Counted from the first letter of the stretch, positions 34,520 to 43,719 are shown. The stretch: 64,000 nt of DNA from Paenibacillus sp. EZ-K15 (GCF_002573715.1 NZ_PDHM01000012.1:559368-623367), one strand, 5' to 3'. Made by a program: numbers and translations. The notes: generated by a model not told the origin, from the letters alone.

Positions 34520-35326
34520 TTGCTTGATATTTTGTTTAGCGATTTTTTTCAGCGGGCGCTGATCGGAGGAGTTCTGATCGGTATCACAGCCCCGCTAATC
34601 GGGATATTCCTCGTGCTGCGCAGGCTGTCCATGATCGGCGATACGTTGTCACACGTCACGATTGCGGGTGTGGCACTCGGATTTCTGATCGAAGTATATC
34701 CGCTTGCCGCAGGACTTGTATTTGCGGTGCTGGCCTCGTTTGCGATTGAGAAGCTGCGAAAGGCATATAAAAGTTATGCCGAGCTGTCAATCGCCATTAT
34801 TATGTCTGGCGGCGTTGCGCTTGCTTCGCTGTTTTTCACCTTGGGAATGGGCTATAATACGGATGTTATGAGTTATTTGTTTGGTAGCATTTATACGCTG
34901 GATTCTACCGATATTTATATGGTGGGCGGTGTAACCGTCGTTGTCATTGCGGTTGTGGTTATGTTCTTCAAGGAGTTCTTCCTGCTCAGCTTCGAGGAGG
35001 ATGCAGCCAGTGTCAGCGGCCTGCCTGTCAAAATGATGAACATGATCATTACGGTACTAACTGCGCTTGTCGTAAGCACCGCCATCAAAATTGTGGGTGC
35101 GCTTCTGGTATCCGCATTGTTGGTGATTCCGGTAGCGATCAGTTTATTGCTGGCGAGAAGCTTCCGAAGCTCCATCGTATTATCGGTAATCATCTCCGAA
35201 ATTGCCGTTATCGGGGGACTGATGCTTGCGGGCATATTTAATTTGGCACCTGGCGCGACTATCGTGCTGCTGCTAATCAGCCTGCTTATCATTACGCTTG
35301 TCGGCAAAAAGGGCTTTACGACATAA
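34520..35326 (+). CDS. znuB: Zinc ABC transporter permease
   Basis: A 268-residue ABC-3 family permease with about eight hydrophobic spans. Family segments are RRLSMIGDTLSHVTIAGVA, YNTDVMSYLFGS and VSTAIKIVGALLVSALLVIP. A TTG at 34520 with AAGGGG 9 bases upstream is the best start. An upstream in-frame TTG at 34493 has no ribosome site. It ends 17 bases before ccdA, which may therefore be co-transcribed. Confidence 0.9.
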   Translation: MLDILFSDFFQRALIGGVLIGITAPLIGIFLVLRRLSMIGDTLSHVTIAGVALGFLIEVYPLAAGLVFAVLASFAIEKLRKAYKSYAELSIAIIMSGGVALASLFFTLGMGYNTDVMSYLFGSIYTLDSTDIYMVGGVTVVVIAVVVMFFKEFFLLSFEEDAASVSGLPVKMMNMIITVLTALVVSTAIKIVGALLVSALLVIPVAISLLLARSFRSSIVLSVIISEIAVIGGLMLAGIFNLAPGATIVLLLISLLIITLVGKKGFTT

Positions 35327-35343
35327 GGGGGTTCTGAAATAAA

Positions 35344-36057
35344 ATGGCTGATATTAATATCGGCATCGCGTTTGCTGCCGGTTTTGCTTCTTTTATATCT
35401 CCATGCTGTTTACCGCTGTACCCGTCCTACTTATCTATTATTACAGGCATGTCGGTCAATGACCTGAAGAGCGAACAGAACCGCAAGGAGGTCCGATTCC
35501 GGACCATGACGCATACACTCGCGTTCATCCTTGGATTTTCTGCCGTTTATTATACCCTCGGTTGGGGTGCTGGCTTATTCGGGGAGTTCTTCACGGAATA
35601 TCAGGACCTGATCCGTCAGCTGTCCGCGCTGCTTATCATCGTAATGGGACTTATGCTGATTGGTGTTTTCCAGCCCAGGTTTCTAATGAAGGACCGGAAA
35701 TTCAATTTTAAATCCAAACCGACTGGATACATAGGAACATTTCTGTTTGGCATCGGGTTTGCTGCAGGCTGGTCGCCATGTGTCGGACCGATCTTAACGG
35801 CCATCATCGCACTGGCAGCTTCCGATCCGGGAACCTGGTTCCCGCTGATTACCTCTTATTCTCTGGGGTTTGCAGTACCGTTTTTCATCCTGGCCTTTTT
35901 CATTGGCTCCACCCGTTGGATTCTGAAGTATTCAAACATCTTGATGAAGGTCGGCGGTATCTTGATGATTCTGATGGGGGTTCTGCTCTTCACGGATCAA
36001 ATGTACAAAATTACGATTTGGCTGCAAGGCATTACGCCGGAGTGGCTTAAATTCTAA
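35344..36057 (+). CDS. ccdA: Thiol-disulfide membrane transporter CcdA
   Basis: A 237-residue six-span membrane protein of the DsbD/CcdA family. It carries the conserved Cys in ISPCCLPLYPSY near residue 22 (with an extra adjacent Cys) and in GWSPCVGP near 143. These shuttle electrons from cytoplasmic thioredoxin to extracytoplasmic thiol proteins used in cytochrome c maturation and spore coat or cortex functions. AAGGGGG lies upstream of the ATG. Its place right behind znuB is probably accidental, though zinc and thiol chemistry are connected. Confidence 0.9.
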   Translation: MADINIGIAFAAGFASFISPCCLPLYPSYLSIITGMSVNDLKSEQNRKEVRFRTMTHTLAFILGFSAVYYTLGWGAGLFGEFFTEYQDLIRQLSALLIIVMGLMLIGVFQPRFLMKDRKFNFKSKPTGYIGTFLFGIGFAAGWSPCVGPILTAIIALAASDPGTWFPLITSYSLGFAVPFFILAFFIGSTRWILKYSNILMKVGGILMILMGVLLFTDQMYKITIWLQGITPEWLKF

Positions 36058-36071
36058 AGCTGGAGGGAAGG

Positions 36072-36114
36072 CTGGTCCAATTTATAAGTCATTATTGGCA
36101 TAGGATTGGACCAG
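36072..36114 (+). other. Perfect inverted repeat behind ccdA
   Basis: CTGGTCCAAT (36072-36081) and ATTGGACCAG (36105-36114) pair perfectly around a 23-base loop. No T run follows, so it could be an mRNA 3' end stabiliser, a protein-binding site, or a weak terminator. Confidence 0.55.
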
Positions 36115-36210
36115 GACTTGCCAACCGGTCTCAAAAACATGTATCATTACTATTGCAGGTAAAACAGTTTTTTTGCACGGGTTATGTAATTATAGAAAAG
36201 AGGGAATAAG

Positions 36211-36636
36211 ATGCCGACACCTAGCATGGAGGATTATTTGGAGCGCATCTACAAGTTGATCGACGAAAAAGGATATGCGCGCGTTTCGGATATTGCCGAA
36301 GGCTTGGAGGTTCACCCCTCATCCGTCACGAAAATGATTCAAAAGCTGGACAAAGACGAATATTTGATCTATGAAAAATATCGTGGTTTGGTTTTGACCA
36401 GCAAAGGCAAAAAAATGGGCAAACGGCTCATGGAACGTCATCATTTGCTTGAGGAATTCCTTGAGATGATAGGTGTACAGGATGAAAATATTTATAGGGA
36501 TGTTGAGGGAATCGAGCATCATTTAAGCTGGGATTCCATTATGAGAATTGAGACGCTTGTGGAGTATTTCAAGCGCGATGAGAATCGACTTCAGGATTTG
36601 CGTGACGTTCATAATGAATTAGTCAACGAATCGTAA
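36211..36636 (+). CDS. mntR: Manganese-dependent repressor MntR (DtxR family)
   Basis: A 141-residue regulator nearly colinear with Bacillus MntR. The metal ligands Asp8 and Glu11 ([10 protein letters not shown]), His near 77 (RHHLLEEF) and Glu/Glu/His in [10 protein letters not shown] are all present. The DNA-binding helices hold [20 protein letters not shown]. Asp rather than Met at position 8/11 context supports manganese selectivity. AGAGGG precedes the ATG. No manganese transporter is in the window. It has its own terminator. Confidence 0.94.
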   Translation: MPTPSMEDYLERIYKLIDEKGYARVSDIAEGLEVHPSSVTKMIQKLDKDEYLIYEKYRGLVLTSKGKKMGKRLMERHHLLEEFLEMIGVQDENIYRDVEGIEHHLSWDSIMRIETLVEYFKRDENRLQDLRDVHNELVNES

Positions 36637-36640
36637 TGTG

Positions 36641-36672
36641 GCATCTGTCCGCTTGTGACAGATGCTTTTTTA
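36641..36672 (+). terminator. Terminator of mntR
   Basis: GCATCTGTC (36641-36649) pairs with GACAGATGC (36657-36665), followed by seven T residues. Confidence 0.9.
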
Positions 36673-36752
36673 AACTGAATCGTCATATTTCTAGTGTTAT
36701 ATTAATAAGTTAGATTACCTGCAAATTTCATATTTTCGGAGGATTAATAGAA

Positions 36753-38312
36753 ATGAAGCTTCGTAGATGGTTGTTGGTGCTGATTATGTTACTATTGTGT
36801 CTCCCGTCGGTGGTCCCAACTGCGCAAGCGAAGGCAGCTCCAATCAGTATTCAGTTGGACGGTGTAACCTTAAACAGTGACGTATCTCCTTACATATTGC
36901 CGAAGGTTAACGTAACCATGGTTCCTACGCGGATTATCAGTGAAGGCCTGGGCGCTTCGGTAGCCTGGAATCAGAAGTTAAAGACAGTAACGATCGGGAT
37001 GGACGGTTCGAGCCTGCAATTGACATCCGGCAGCAAAACCGCGCTTGTGAACGGCTCATCCATACCGCTGGATGCATCGGTTGAGGTTAGGACCGGCCGT
37101 GTTATGGTGCCGCTACGGTTTATCAGCGAGAACCTGGGTGTGCGAGTTGAATGGAACCAAGCGGCACAGCGCATCTCGCTGACGACAGGCACGGACGTCG
37201 TTCTTCCACCGCCGGTATCTACGGGGGATGAAGTCAGAGGGGCCTGGATATCCACGGTGTTTAATCTGGATTGGCCGAAAACAAAGACCAGCGCAGAACA
37301 GCAAAAGGCATCTTACATCGCCTTACTGGATTCGCTCCAGGAAGTGGGCATTAATACCGTGTACGTGCAGGTACGTCCGGCTGGCGATGCATTGTATCCT
37401 TCAACTATAGTGCCATGGTCCAAGGTGCTGACAGGCATTCAAGGCCTTGATCCGGGGTATGATCCGGTAGCTTTCATGGTCGAGGAAACGCATAAACGGA
37501 ATATGGAGTTCCACGCATGGTTCAATCCTTTCCGGGCAAACACCGATATTTTGACAGCATCACTCGATCCATCCCATGTTGCGCTCAGCCACCCGGATTG
37601 GATCGTGAACATAGGTAAGCAGCTGTACATTAATCCAGGGATCCCGGAAGCTCGGCAGCATATCATCGATACCATTATGGAGGTCGTGAACGGATACGAT
37701 ATTGACGGTATTCACCTGGATGATTACTTCTACCCATCCAATACGGTCTTCAACGATGATGCGGCATACCGCCAATATAACCAAGGTGCTTATTCCAGCC
37801 TTGCGGATTGGCGCCGGGGAAATATCAATGCATTTGTGCAAACGCTCGGAGAGAGCATACACCGTGTGAAACCTAATGTGGAATACGGAATCAGTCCTTT
37901 CGGCGTATGGCGTAACCAATCCGTGGATAAGACGGGATCGGATACAAAAGCCGGTGTGACGGCTTATGACAGCATGTATGCCGATGTGAGGGTCTGGATC
38001 CAGAATGGGTGGATCGATTACGTGGCTCCGCAGATCTACTGGAGCATGAATAACCCTGCTGCCGATTATGATAAGCTGGTTGACTGGTGGGTTAGTGAAG
38101 TGCAAGGAACCGGCGTTGACCTTCTGATCGGTCATGCGCCCTACAAACTGGGAACCAGCGAGATCGGTTGGCAGAGCGCATCGGAGATCATCAATCAATT
38201 GAAGTATAATCAGAATTATGCCGAGGTTAAAGGCAGCATTTTCTTTAGAGCAGAGAATATTTTAAACAATCCGTTAGGCATTAAAGATCAATTGCAATCA
38301 TATTATAGATAA
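36753..38312 (+). CDS. GHL10/DUF187 family glycosidase-like protein with stalk domain
   Basis: A 519-residue exported protein. The signal peptide spans about 1-27 (ends AQAKA). A stalk (copper amine oxidase N-terminal-like) domain follows at about 30-145 (VPTRIISEGLGASVAWN, MVPLRFISENLGVRVEWN). A TIM-barrel domain of the YngK/GHL10 type covers about 158-515: EVRGAWISTVFNLDWP, FHAWFNPFRAN, DGIHLDDYFYP, GISPFGVWRN and DYVAPQIYWS. Asp in HLDDYFYP and Glu/Asp residues of the barrel are candidate catalytic groups. It is probably wall-associated; substrate unknown. CGGAGG precedes the ATG. Confidence 0.88.
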   Translation: MKLRRWLLVLIMLLLCLPSVVPTAQAKAAPISIQLDGVTLNSDVSPYILPKVNVTMVPTRIISEGLGASVAWNQKLKTVTIGMDGSSLQLTSGSKTALVNGSSIPLDASVEVRTGRVMVPLRFISENLGVRVEWNQAAQRISLTTGTDVVLPPPVSTGDEVRGAWISTVFNLDWPKTKTSAEQQKASYIALLDSLQEVGINTVYVQVRPAGDALYPSTIVPWSKVLTGIQGLDPGYDPVAFMVEETHKRNMEFHAWFNPFRANTDILTASLDPSHVALSHPDWIVNIGKQLYINPGIPEARQHIIDTIMEVVNGYDIDGIHLDDYFYPSNTVFNDDAAYRQYNQGAYSSLADWRRGNINAFVQTLGESIHRVKPNVEYGISPFGVWRNQSVDKTGSDTKAGVTAYDSMYADVRVWIQNGWIDYVAPQIYWSMNNPAADYDKLVDWWVSEVQGTGVDLLIGHAPYKLGTSEIGWQSASEIINQLKYNQNYAEVKGSIFFRAENILNNPLGIKDQLQSYYR

Positions 38313-38338
38313 ATCGGCACGTCCTATAGGTATGAAAC

Positions 38339-38388
38339 ATCCCCCGCGCTCATACATAGTCATTAGACCATGTGAGGCGGGGGATTTT
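38339..38388 (+). terminator. Hairpin after the glycosidase gene that also covers the next ribosome site
   Basis: ATCCCCCGC (38339-38347) pairs with GCGGGGGAT (38377-38385), with inner CTCA/TGAG pairs, then TTTA. The GCGGGGGA arm is also the only ribosome-site-like stretch before the ATG at 38391, so the fold would block translation of read-through mRNA. Confidence 0.65.
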
Positions 38389-38390
38389 AT

Positions 38391-39314
38391 ATGCAAATCA
38401 ATGCGGTATTTGAAGGTGGGGGGGTCAAGGGAATCTCGCTTGCCGGGGCTGTCAAGGCGGCGGAGAATGCCGGCATGGAATTCAGCCGCGTTGCCGGAAC
38501 GTCCTCCGGATCCATCGTGGCATCCGTGCTGGCAGCAGGTTACCAAGCAGATGAGATCAAGCGCATTATTGAGGAGACGCCTTTTCATTCGTTTCTCCAG
38601 CGAGCACCGATCTTTAACACGAAGTTGATCGGACCTGCCTTGCGGGTGTTGATTAAGAAGGGGCTGTATTCCGGAGAAGCCCTGGAGAACTGGATTCGGG
38701 AAATCCTGCTTGCCAAAGGGATATTTACTTTTTCGGACATCCCGGCAGGCAAGCTATATATTGTGGCTTCCGACATTACGAATGGAAGGCTGCTGGTACT
38801 TCCGGACGATCTTCGCCAATATGGCATAAACCCTGCAACATTTCCCGTGGCCAAGGCTGTACGCATGAGCTGCAGTATTCCGTATTTTTTCGATCCCGTC
38901 ATTCTTCGTTTATTGGGCAGGGCCGCCAAGGGCAAATCGTTCGGGGAACAGTTTGTTTATATCGTGGATGGTGGGCTGCTGAGCAACTTTCCGTTATGGC
39001 TATTTGATAGTGAGTCGAAGGGAGGACCTACGCCGCTACCAGTGCTTGGCTTTCAGATGGTCGGAAAGAATAGTAACTTGCCCCATCTGATCGAAGGCCC
39101 GATCGGCATGTTAACCGCCATGTTCGAGACGATGCTTTCCGCTCACGATGAACGCTATATTGAACAGCAAAATCGCAATCGAACGATCAAAATTCCGACG
39201 CTTGGCATTGGCACCACTCATTTTAGTCTAACCAAGGAAGAAAGCGAGAATTTGTACAATTCGGGATTAACGGCAGGTACGATGTTTTTCACCCGCTGGA
39301 AATCCGATCATTAA
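38391..39314 (+). CDS. Patatin-like phospholipase
   Basis: A 307-residue serine lipid acyl hydrolase of the patatin/RssA type. The oxyanion loop GGGVKGISLAG is at 9-19. The nucleophile Ser38 lies in GTSSG (36-40). The dyad Asp is in VDGGLLSNFP near 192. No signal peptide is seen, so it is likely cytoplasmic or membrane-peripheral. Its start codon sits just behind a hairpin that contains the ribosome site. Natural substrate unknown. Confidence 0.9.
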   Translation: MQINAVFEGGGVKGISLAGAVKAAENAGMEFSRVAGTSSGSIVASVLAAGYQADEIKRIIEETPFHSFLQRAPIFNTKLIGPALRVLIKKGLYSGEALENWIREILLAKGIFTFSDIPAGKLYIVASDITNGRLLVLPDDLRQYGINPATFPVAKAVRMSCSIPYFFDPVILRLLGRAAKGKSFGEQFVYIVDGGLLSNFPLWLFDSESKGGPTPLPVLGFQMVGKNSNLPHLIEGPIGMLTAMFETMLSAHDERYIEQQNRNRTIKIPTLGIGTTHFSLTKEESENLYNSGLTAGTMFFTRWKSDH

Positions 39315-39315
39315 A

Positions 39316-39357
39316 AAAACCGTCCAGCCGGCATGAGTTTGCCGGTTGGACGGTTTT
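39316..39357. terminator. Shared bidirectional terminator
   Basis: A 17-bp stem (39316-39332 with 39341-39357, one G-U) separates two convergent genes. It has a T run in each direction, seven T on the minus side. Confidence 0.9.
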
Positions 39358-39361
39358 CTTG

Positions 39362-39694
39362 TTAGTGATATTTAGGAACATCATCGGATGGGTCGGGTTT
39401 TCCTTTTTGCCCATCGATCACTTGAAACGGGTACTGTTTACGTTTTGCAGTTGGACTGCTCTTCCGTACGGTGCTGTTTTTTGCCGCCAGTTTTGCTGCC
39501 GTTCGCTTAGAAGGCTTCACCTTGGGTCGCTTGTTCAAACGGCGAGGCGGAAACTTGTAGAGCACATACACGACAGCAACAATAATGAGTGGAATCAAAA
39601 TATTCAGTCTTGAACCAGGGTCTAACAGGAGTACCAGTAGCCCTATGGCGGCTAACGTGATCGCCGTCCAAAAAATGATCGCATGCCTTCTCAT
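39362..39694 (-). CDS. Small two-span membrane protein with basic tail
   Basis: A 110-residue protein. Two hydrophobic helices (about 5-24 and 30-46) are separated by a short DPGSRLN turn. A strongly basic stretch (PRRLNKRPKVKPSKRTAAK and beyond to KRK near 85) follows, with an acidic end DPSDDVPKYH. AAAGGGTG lies before the ATG, and it begins six bases after yqhQ, so the two are co-transcribed. I do not recognise a functional family. The basic tail could contact RNA, DNA or lipid head groups. Confidence 0.72.
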   Translation of the reverse strand: MRRHAIIFWTAITLAAIGLLVLLLDPGSRLNILIPLIIVAVVYVLYKFPPRRLNKRPKVKPSKRTAAKLAAKNSTVRKSSPTAKRKQYPFQVIDGQKGKPDPSDDVPKYH

Positions 39695-39700
39695 GGATTA

Positions 39701-40693
39701 TCACCCTTTCGCGGGATCCAGCACACTTCCTGTCACAGATTGGTGAACTGTAACATTCTCGTATTGAGCATCTAACTCACGCATTCTGTTAAAGGATGCG
39801 ATGGATACTTCAACTTGATCATCATTAGGTTCCTTCGTCGTTAGAAGCTGCAGCCACAGACCGGGATAACCGAGGAAACGGAGTACCGGCATGTCTCGCA
39901 TGGCATTGGTAAGTTTCAGGAACTCAAAGGAAACGCCAAGCACGACCGGAAGAAGCGCGATTCTTTGAATGACCCGTTGCGTCATGGTATCCCATGGCAC
40001 CACCGAGTAGACGACAACGCCGAGAACAATGGTCAGCATCATGAAGCTGCTGCCGCAGCGATAATGCAGTCGTGTATATTTCTGAACATTCTTCACCGTC
40101 AACTCTTCGCCAGCTTCAAATGCGCTGATGACTTTGTGTTCGGCACCGTGGTACTGGAACAGTCTTTTAATGACAGGTGTCTGGGAGATCGCCCATAAAT
40201 ATACAAGGAGCAGTATTAATTTAATGACGCCTTCAATCAGGTTATGCACAATATAGTGATCAAATGTATTGCCAAAAAAGAAATCCTCTACAAAAACAGG
40301 AACGAGTGTAAACAGCAGCTTGCCGAATACAAAGGAAAGCACACTGACGGCGGCCACACCGATAATCATGCTTAAACTCCAGCCTGAGTCTTCTTTCTCC
40401 TTCTGTTTCTCACGTTCTTCCGGCTCCAGGGTATCGTCGGCATATGCATCCGCAGAGTAATTCAAATGTTTGGAACCCTTAATTGTAGAATCTATGAGAC
40501 TGACGATGCCGCGAAGAAGCGGAATCTTCCGCAGCTTCCGAACCCATGTCTTGTCTTCGCGAGGCACCTCGAGAAACTTGATTTCGTTATTTTTACGCCG
40601 CACGGCCGTCACATTCACATGCTTTCCGCCGAACATAACGCCTTCGATTACAGCTTGGCCTCCATAGCTGATCGGGGTTGACTTATCGGACAA
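39701..40693 (-). CDS. yqhQ: DUF1385 membrane protein YqhQ
   Basis: A 330-residue conserved membrane protein. It has the family start YGGQAVIEGVMFGG, the middle FQYHGAEHKVISAFE and RLHYRCGSSFMML, and four or five hydrophobic spans. A TTG at 40693 is chosen because GGGAGGG lies about 8 bases upstream and other YqhQ proteins begin here. An ATG at 40714 has no ribosome site. The biochemical function is unknown; HGAEHK and the RC segment look like a conserved, possibly metal-binding site. It is divergent from yqhR, as in other Bacillales. Confidence 0.87.
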   Translation of the reverse strand: MSDKSTPISYGGQAVIEGVMFGGKHVNVTAVRRKNNEIKFLEVPREDKTWVRKLRKIPLLRGIVSLIDSTIKGSKHLNYSADAYADDTLEPEEREKQKEKEDSGWSLSMIIGVAAVSVLSFVFGKLLFTLVPVFVEDFFFGNTFDHYIVHNLIEGVIKLILLLVYLWAISQTPVIKRLFQYHGAEHKVISAFEAGEELTVKNVQKYTRLHYRCGSSFMMLTIVLGVVVYSVVPWDTMTQRVIQRIALLPVVLGVSFEFLKLTNAMRDMPVLRFLGYPGLWLQLLTTKEPNDDQVEVSIASFNRMRELDAQYENVTVHQSVTGSVLDPAKG

Positions 40694-40728
40694 CCAGTTC
40701 ACCCTCCCTGACATGTTTTTCGTTCTAT

Positions 40729-40830
40729 GAACTATTGTATCGAATTTTGAAAGTAATTTCTAGTTGGATTAGCCGTAAGGGAAGCGGAGCATACTACTTT
40801 CAGAGAAGAACGGGGTAAGAGCAATAGTTC
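40729..40830. promoter_or_regulatory. Divergent yqhQ-yqhR region with inverted repeat
   Basis: GAACTATTG (40729-40737) and CAATAGTTC (40822-40830) are perfect inverted copies 85 bases apart. They flank the divergent promoters and could be paired operator half-sites or chance. Confidence 0.35.
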
Positions 40831-40856
40831 GATGACTTAGAGAGGAGAATCATTAG

Positions 40857-41354
40857 ATGCATGAACATCGATTTCGACAGCAGAACCAAGTCACCAATCC
40901 ATTTGTGTTTGCCCTGGAGCTGGGCTATTACGCAGGTCTGATTTGGGGGGGCGTGGTCTGGATATTTTACTGGTTAAAATTCACGAAAGTGCTGCCGGGC
41001 TTTTTGCTGGAGCCATTCTTCAAGCATGAGTTCCTAAAGACGACTGCCGGACAAATCGCCGGTTGGCTGTCCTTTATCGCGTTTTCCGTCATCGCTTCCC
41101 TCATCTATGTCACCTTGTTCAGGAAGCTGAAGGGCCCGTGGCCCGGTATTGCTTACGGAATCATATGGTGGGCGGTGCTGTTCGTCGCGCTCAATCCATG
41201 GCTTCGGCTGACGGACCCGGTGAAGAAGCTGCCGTGGGATACAAACATCTCAGAGGTTTGTATTTTTATATTATGGGGACTATTTATCGGTTATACGATT
41301 GCGCAGGAATTCACCGATGAGAAACTGCGCGAACCGAAGAAGGTGACAGGCTAA
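40857..41354 (+). CDS. yqhR: Conserved membrane protein YqhR
   Basis: A 165-residue integral membrane protein with four hydrophobic spans: about 18-42, 67-87, 98-116 and 131-150. Family-typical segments are FALELGYYAGLIWGG and PWPGIAYGIIWWAVLF. AGAGGAG precedes the ATG. It leads a same-strand run with aroQ, pepP and efp, the order found in Bacillus. No function is assigned in the family. Confidence 0.85.
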   Translation: MHEHRFRQQNQVTNPFVFALELGYYAGLIWGGVVWIFYWLKFTKVLPGFLLEPFFKHEFLKTTAGQIAGWLSFIAFSVIASLIYVTLFRKLKGPWPGIAYGIIWWAVLFVALNPWLRLTDPVKKLPWDTNISEVCIFILWGLFIGYTIAQEFTDEKLREPKKVTG

Positions 41355-41431
41355 GCAATAAAAACTTCTCAACCCTATGCCGCCTATGGTAAAATAGCTT
41401 TTGGTTATTTGACGAAAAGGTGGGAAGCCCT

Positions 41432-41878
41432 ATGAAATCCATATGGGTGATAAACGGACCGAACTTAAACCTGCTCGGCTTCCGTGAACCGGGCATTTAT
41501 GGTTCACTCAGCCTGCAGGCGATCGAAGATAATTTGCGTAAACAGGCGGATCTCGCCGGTATCGGTATTACCTTCTATCAGTCTAATCATGAGGGTGCTA
41601 TTATCGACCGTATTCATGAAGCTATTGGACAGGCGGACGGCATACTTCTTAACCCGGGAGCACTGACCCACTACAGCTACGCTGTACGTGATGCCATCAG
41701 TTCTGCCCGTATTCCGACAGTGGAAGTTCATCTATCGAACATTCATGCCAGGGAGGAATTTCGTCATACCTCCGTCATCGCACCTGTTGCTGTCGGACAA
41801 ATCGCGGGTTTTGGCGCAGCGAGTTACACACTGGGCTTGTCGGCCCTTTTGCAAGTCCTGAACGACCAAGAAGGATAG
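41432..41878 (+). CDS. aroQ: 3-Dehydroquinate dehydratase, type II
   Basis: A 148-residue shikimate-pathway enzyme that dehydrates 3-dehydroquinate; the type II form is a small dodecamer subunit. Motifs are [16 protein letters not shown] with the catalytic Tyr near 24, [32 protein letters not shown] with the catalytic His, and GFGAASY. The ATG at 41432 has AAGGTGGG 8 bases upstream; the frame is open from a GTG at 41420 without support. Confidence 0.95.
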   Translation: MKSIWVINGPNLNLLGFREPGIYGSLSLQAIEDNLRKQADLAGIGITFYQSNHEGAIIDRIHEAIGQADGILLNPGALTHYSYAVRDAISSARIPTVEVHLSNIHAREEFRHTSVIAPVAVGQIAGFGAASYTLGLSALLQVLNDQEG

Positions 41879-41908
41879 CTTGGGAAATGGGTGAGAGGAG
41901 AGGTTAGA

Positions 41909-42979
41909 ATGAGTAACAAACGAGTGGTTAAACTGCGCGAGAAACTTCAAGGCAAAGGCGTAACGGCTATGCTGGTTGCAAGCCCGATCAACCGCAGATA
42001 TTTGACAGGCTTTACCGGGTCTGCCGGCTATGTGCTGATCACACGGGATAATGCCTATCTCTTGACGGATTTCCGCTATATGACTCAAGCTCCACAGCAA
42101 GCCGTCGGGTTTCAAGTGGTTGAGCATGGACCGAAGGTTATGGAGACGGTCAAGGATTTGCTATCTTCCGAGGGGATTACATCGCTTGGATTTGAACAGG
42201 ACCATGTTACATACGGCGTATTTTCCACCTATTCGGAACAGCTCGCGCCAATTAGCCTGGTGCCGGTTTCGGGTCTTGTAGAGGATCTGCGGATATTCAA
42301 GGATGAGGAAGAATTGAGCATTATGCAGCGGGCTGCCGATTTGGCTGATCAAACGTTCAGCCATGTGCTGACCATTCTGGCTGCCGGCAAAACGGAGCGG
42401 GAAATCGATCTGGAGATGGAAATGTTCATGCGCAAGCATGGCGCCACAGCGTCTTCCTTTGATACCATTGTCGCTTCCGGTGAGCGTTCGGCTCTTCCGC
42501 ACGGCGTTGCCAGCGAGCGTGTCATTCAAGGGAACGAATTCGTTACGCTTGATTTCGGTGCGCTGCTTGACGGATACTGCTCCGATCTCACAAGAACCGT
42601 TGCGCTCGGAAGTCCTGATCCTAAACTGAAGGAGATTTATGATATCGTGCTGGAAGCACAGCTTCATGCACTGGATCATATTAAACCTGGTATGACAGGA
42701 CGCGAGGCAGACGCCTTAACTCGTGATATTATAACCCGTTATGGATACGGGGAATATTTTGGACACAGCACGGGGCATGGATTGGGTATGGAGGTTCATG
42801 AATCTCCGAGACTGTCCAAGCTGAGTGATGATGTACTGCAGCCAGGTATGGTGGTAACGGTGGAGCCGGGCATTTACTTGCCTGGGCTTGGCGGTGTCCG
42901 TATTGAAGATGATATCGTCATCACGGAATCGGGTATTCATATACTAACAAGCTCGACCAAAGACTACACTGTGCTATAA
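41909..42979 (+). CDS. pepP: Xaa-Pro aminopeptidase, M24 family (YqhT-like)
   Basis: A 356-residue metallopeptidase with an N-terminal creatinase-like domain and a C-terminal pita-bread domain. The dinuclear metal ligands are visible: Asp in LDFGALLDGYCSD (two Asp), His in GHSTGHGLGMEVHE, Glu in VEPGIYLPG and Glu in VRIEDDIVIT. AGGAGAGG supports the ATG at 41909 over a GTG at 41891. It lies directly before efp, as in other Bacillales, where it may clear proline-containing peptides. Confidence 0.92.
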   Translation: MSNKRVVKLREKLQGKGVTAMLVASPINRRYLTGFTGSAGYVLITRDNAYLLTDFRYMTQAPQQAVGFQVVEHGPKVMETVKDLLSSEGITSLGFEQDHVTYGVFSTYSEQLAPISLVPVSGLVEDLRIFKDEEELSIMQRAADLADQTFSHVLTILAAGKTEREIDLEMEMFMRKHGATASSFDTIVASGERSALPHGVASERVIQGNEFVTLDFGALLDGYCSDLTRTVALGSPDPKLKEIYDIVLEAQLHALDHIKPGMTGREADALTRDIITRYGYGEYFGHSTGHGLGMEVHESPRLSKLSDDVLQPGMVVTVEPGIYLPGLGGVRIEDDIVITESGIHILTSSTKDYTVL

Positions 42980-42986
42980 AAGGCTG

Positions 42987-43008
42987 TTCAAAAAGATAGC
43001 TTTTTGAA
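42987..43008 (+). terminator. Short hairpin behind pepP
   Basis: TTCAAAAAG (42987-42995) pairs with CTTTTTGAA (43000-43008) around ATAG, followed by TTTG. It is A/T-rich, and the flanking GCTGTTCAAAAAG resembles the end of the repeat at 32052. Confidence 0.55.
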
Positions 43009-43070
43009 TTTGTACTTTAGGAAAATGATGTACTATATTAATTAGACCGCATCCTTAGGAGGGAATCTTA

Positions 43071-43628
43071 GTGATTTCAGTTAACGATTTTAAAACAGGT
43101 TTGACCGTAGAAGTAGATGGCGATATATTCACCGTTTTGGATTTTCAGCACGTAAAGCCCGGTAAAGGCGCAGCTTTCGTACGTTCCAAATTGAAAAACC
43201 TTCGCAACGGCAACACCGTAGAGAAGACGTTCCGTGCAGGTGAAACGATTGGCCGCGCGATCATCGACAATCGTGGTGTACAGTATCTTTACGCCAGCGG
43301 TCAAGAGCATGTATTCATGGATAACGAAACTTACGATCAGTTCAGCTTGACTAGCGAGCAGTTGGAATGGGAACTGAACTTCCTGAGAGAGAACATGAAT
43401 GTAAACATCATCAGCTACCAAGGGGAAATCCTCGGGATCAACCTGCCTAACAGCGTGGAGCTGAAAGTTATTGAAACCGAGCCGGGAATCAAAGGCAACA
43501 CGGCTACGGGCGCAACGAAGAGTGCGAAAGTGGAAACCGGCCTGAATGTACAAGTTCCGCTGTTCATTAATGAAGACGATGTGCTTCTGATCGATACACG
43601 CGAAGGTAAATACATCTCCCGTGCATAG
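43071..43628 (+). CDS. efp: Elongation factor P
   Basis: A 185-residue factor with three OB-like domains that rescues ribosomes stalled at polyproline. The modified tip residue is Lys32 in VKPGKGAAF, the form that carries 5-aminopentanol in Bacillus. The C-terminal [16 protein letters not shown] is typical. It begins with GTG behind AGGAGGGA. It is followed by a terminator. Confidence 0.96.
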   Translation: MISVNDFKTGLTVEVDGDIFTVLDFQHVKPGKGAAFVRSKLKNLRNGNTVEKTFRAGETIGRAIIDNRGVQYLYASGQEHVFMDNETYDQFSLTSEQLEWELNFLRENMNVNIISYQGEILGINLPNSVELKVIETEPGIKGNTATGATKSAKVETGLNVQVPLFINEDDVLLIDTREGKYISRA

Positions 43629-43687
43629 CAGGCTTTAAACGGGACCCTTCAACGATTGACGGGGTGCCAATATCTTCTAAACAACGA

Positions 43688-43719
43688 GACTCCTGTACGT
43701 ATGTACGGGAGTCTTTTTT
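43688..43719 (+). terminator. Terminator of efp
   Basis: GACTCCTGTAC pairs with GTACGGGAGTC (43688-43713) and six T residues follow. Confidence 0.92.
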
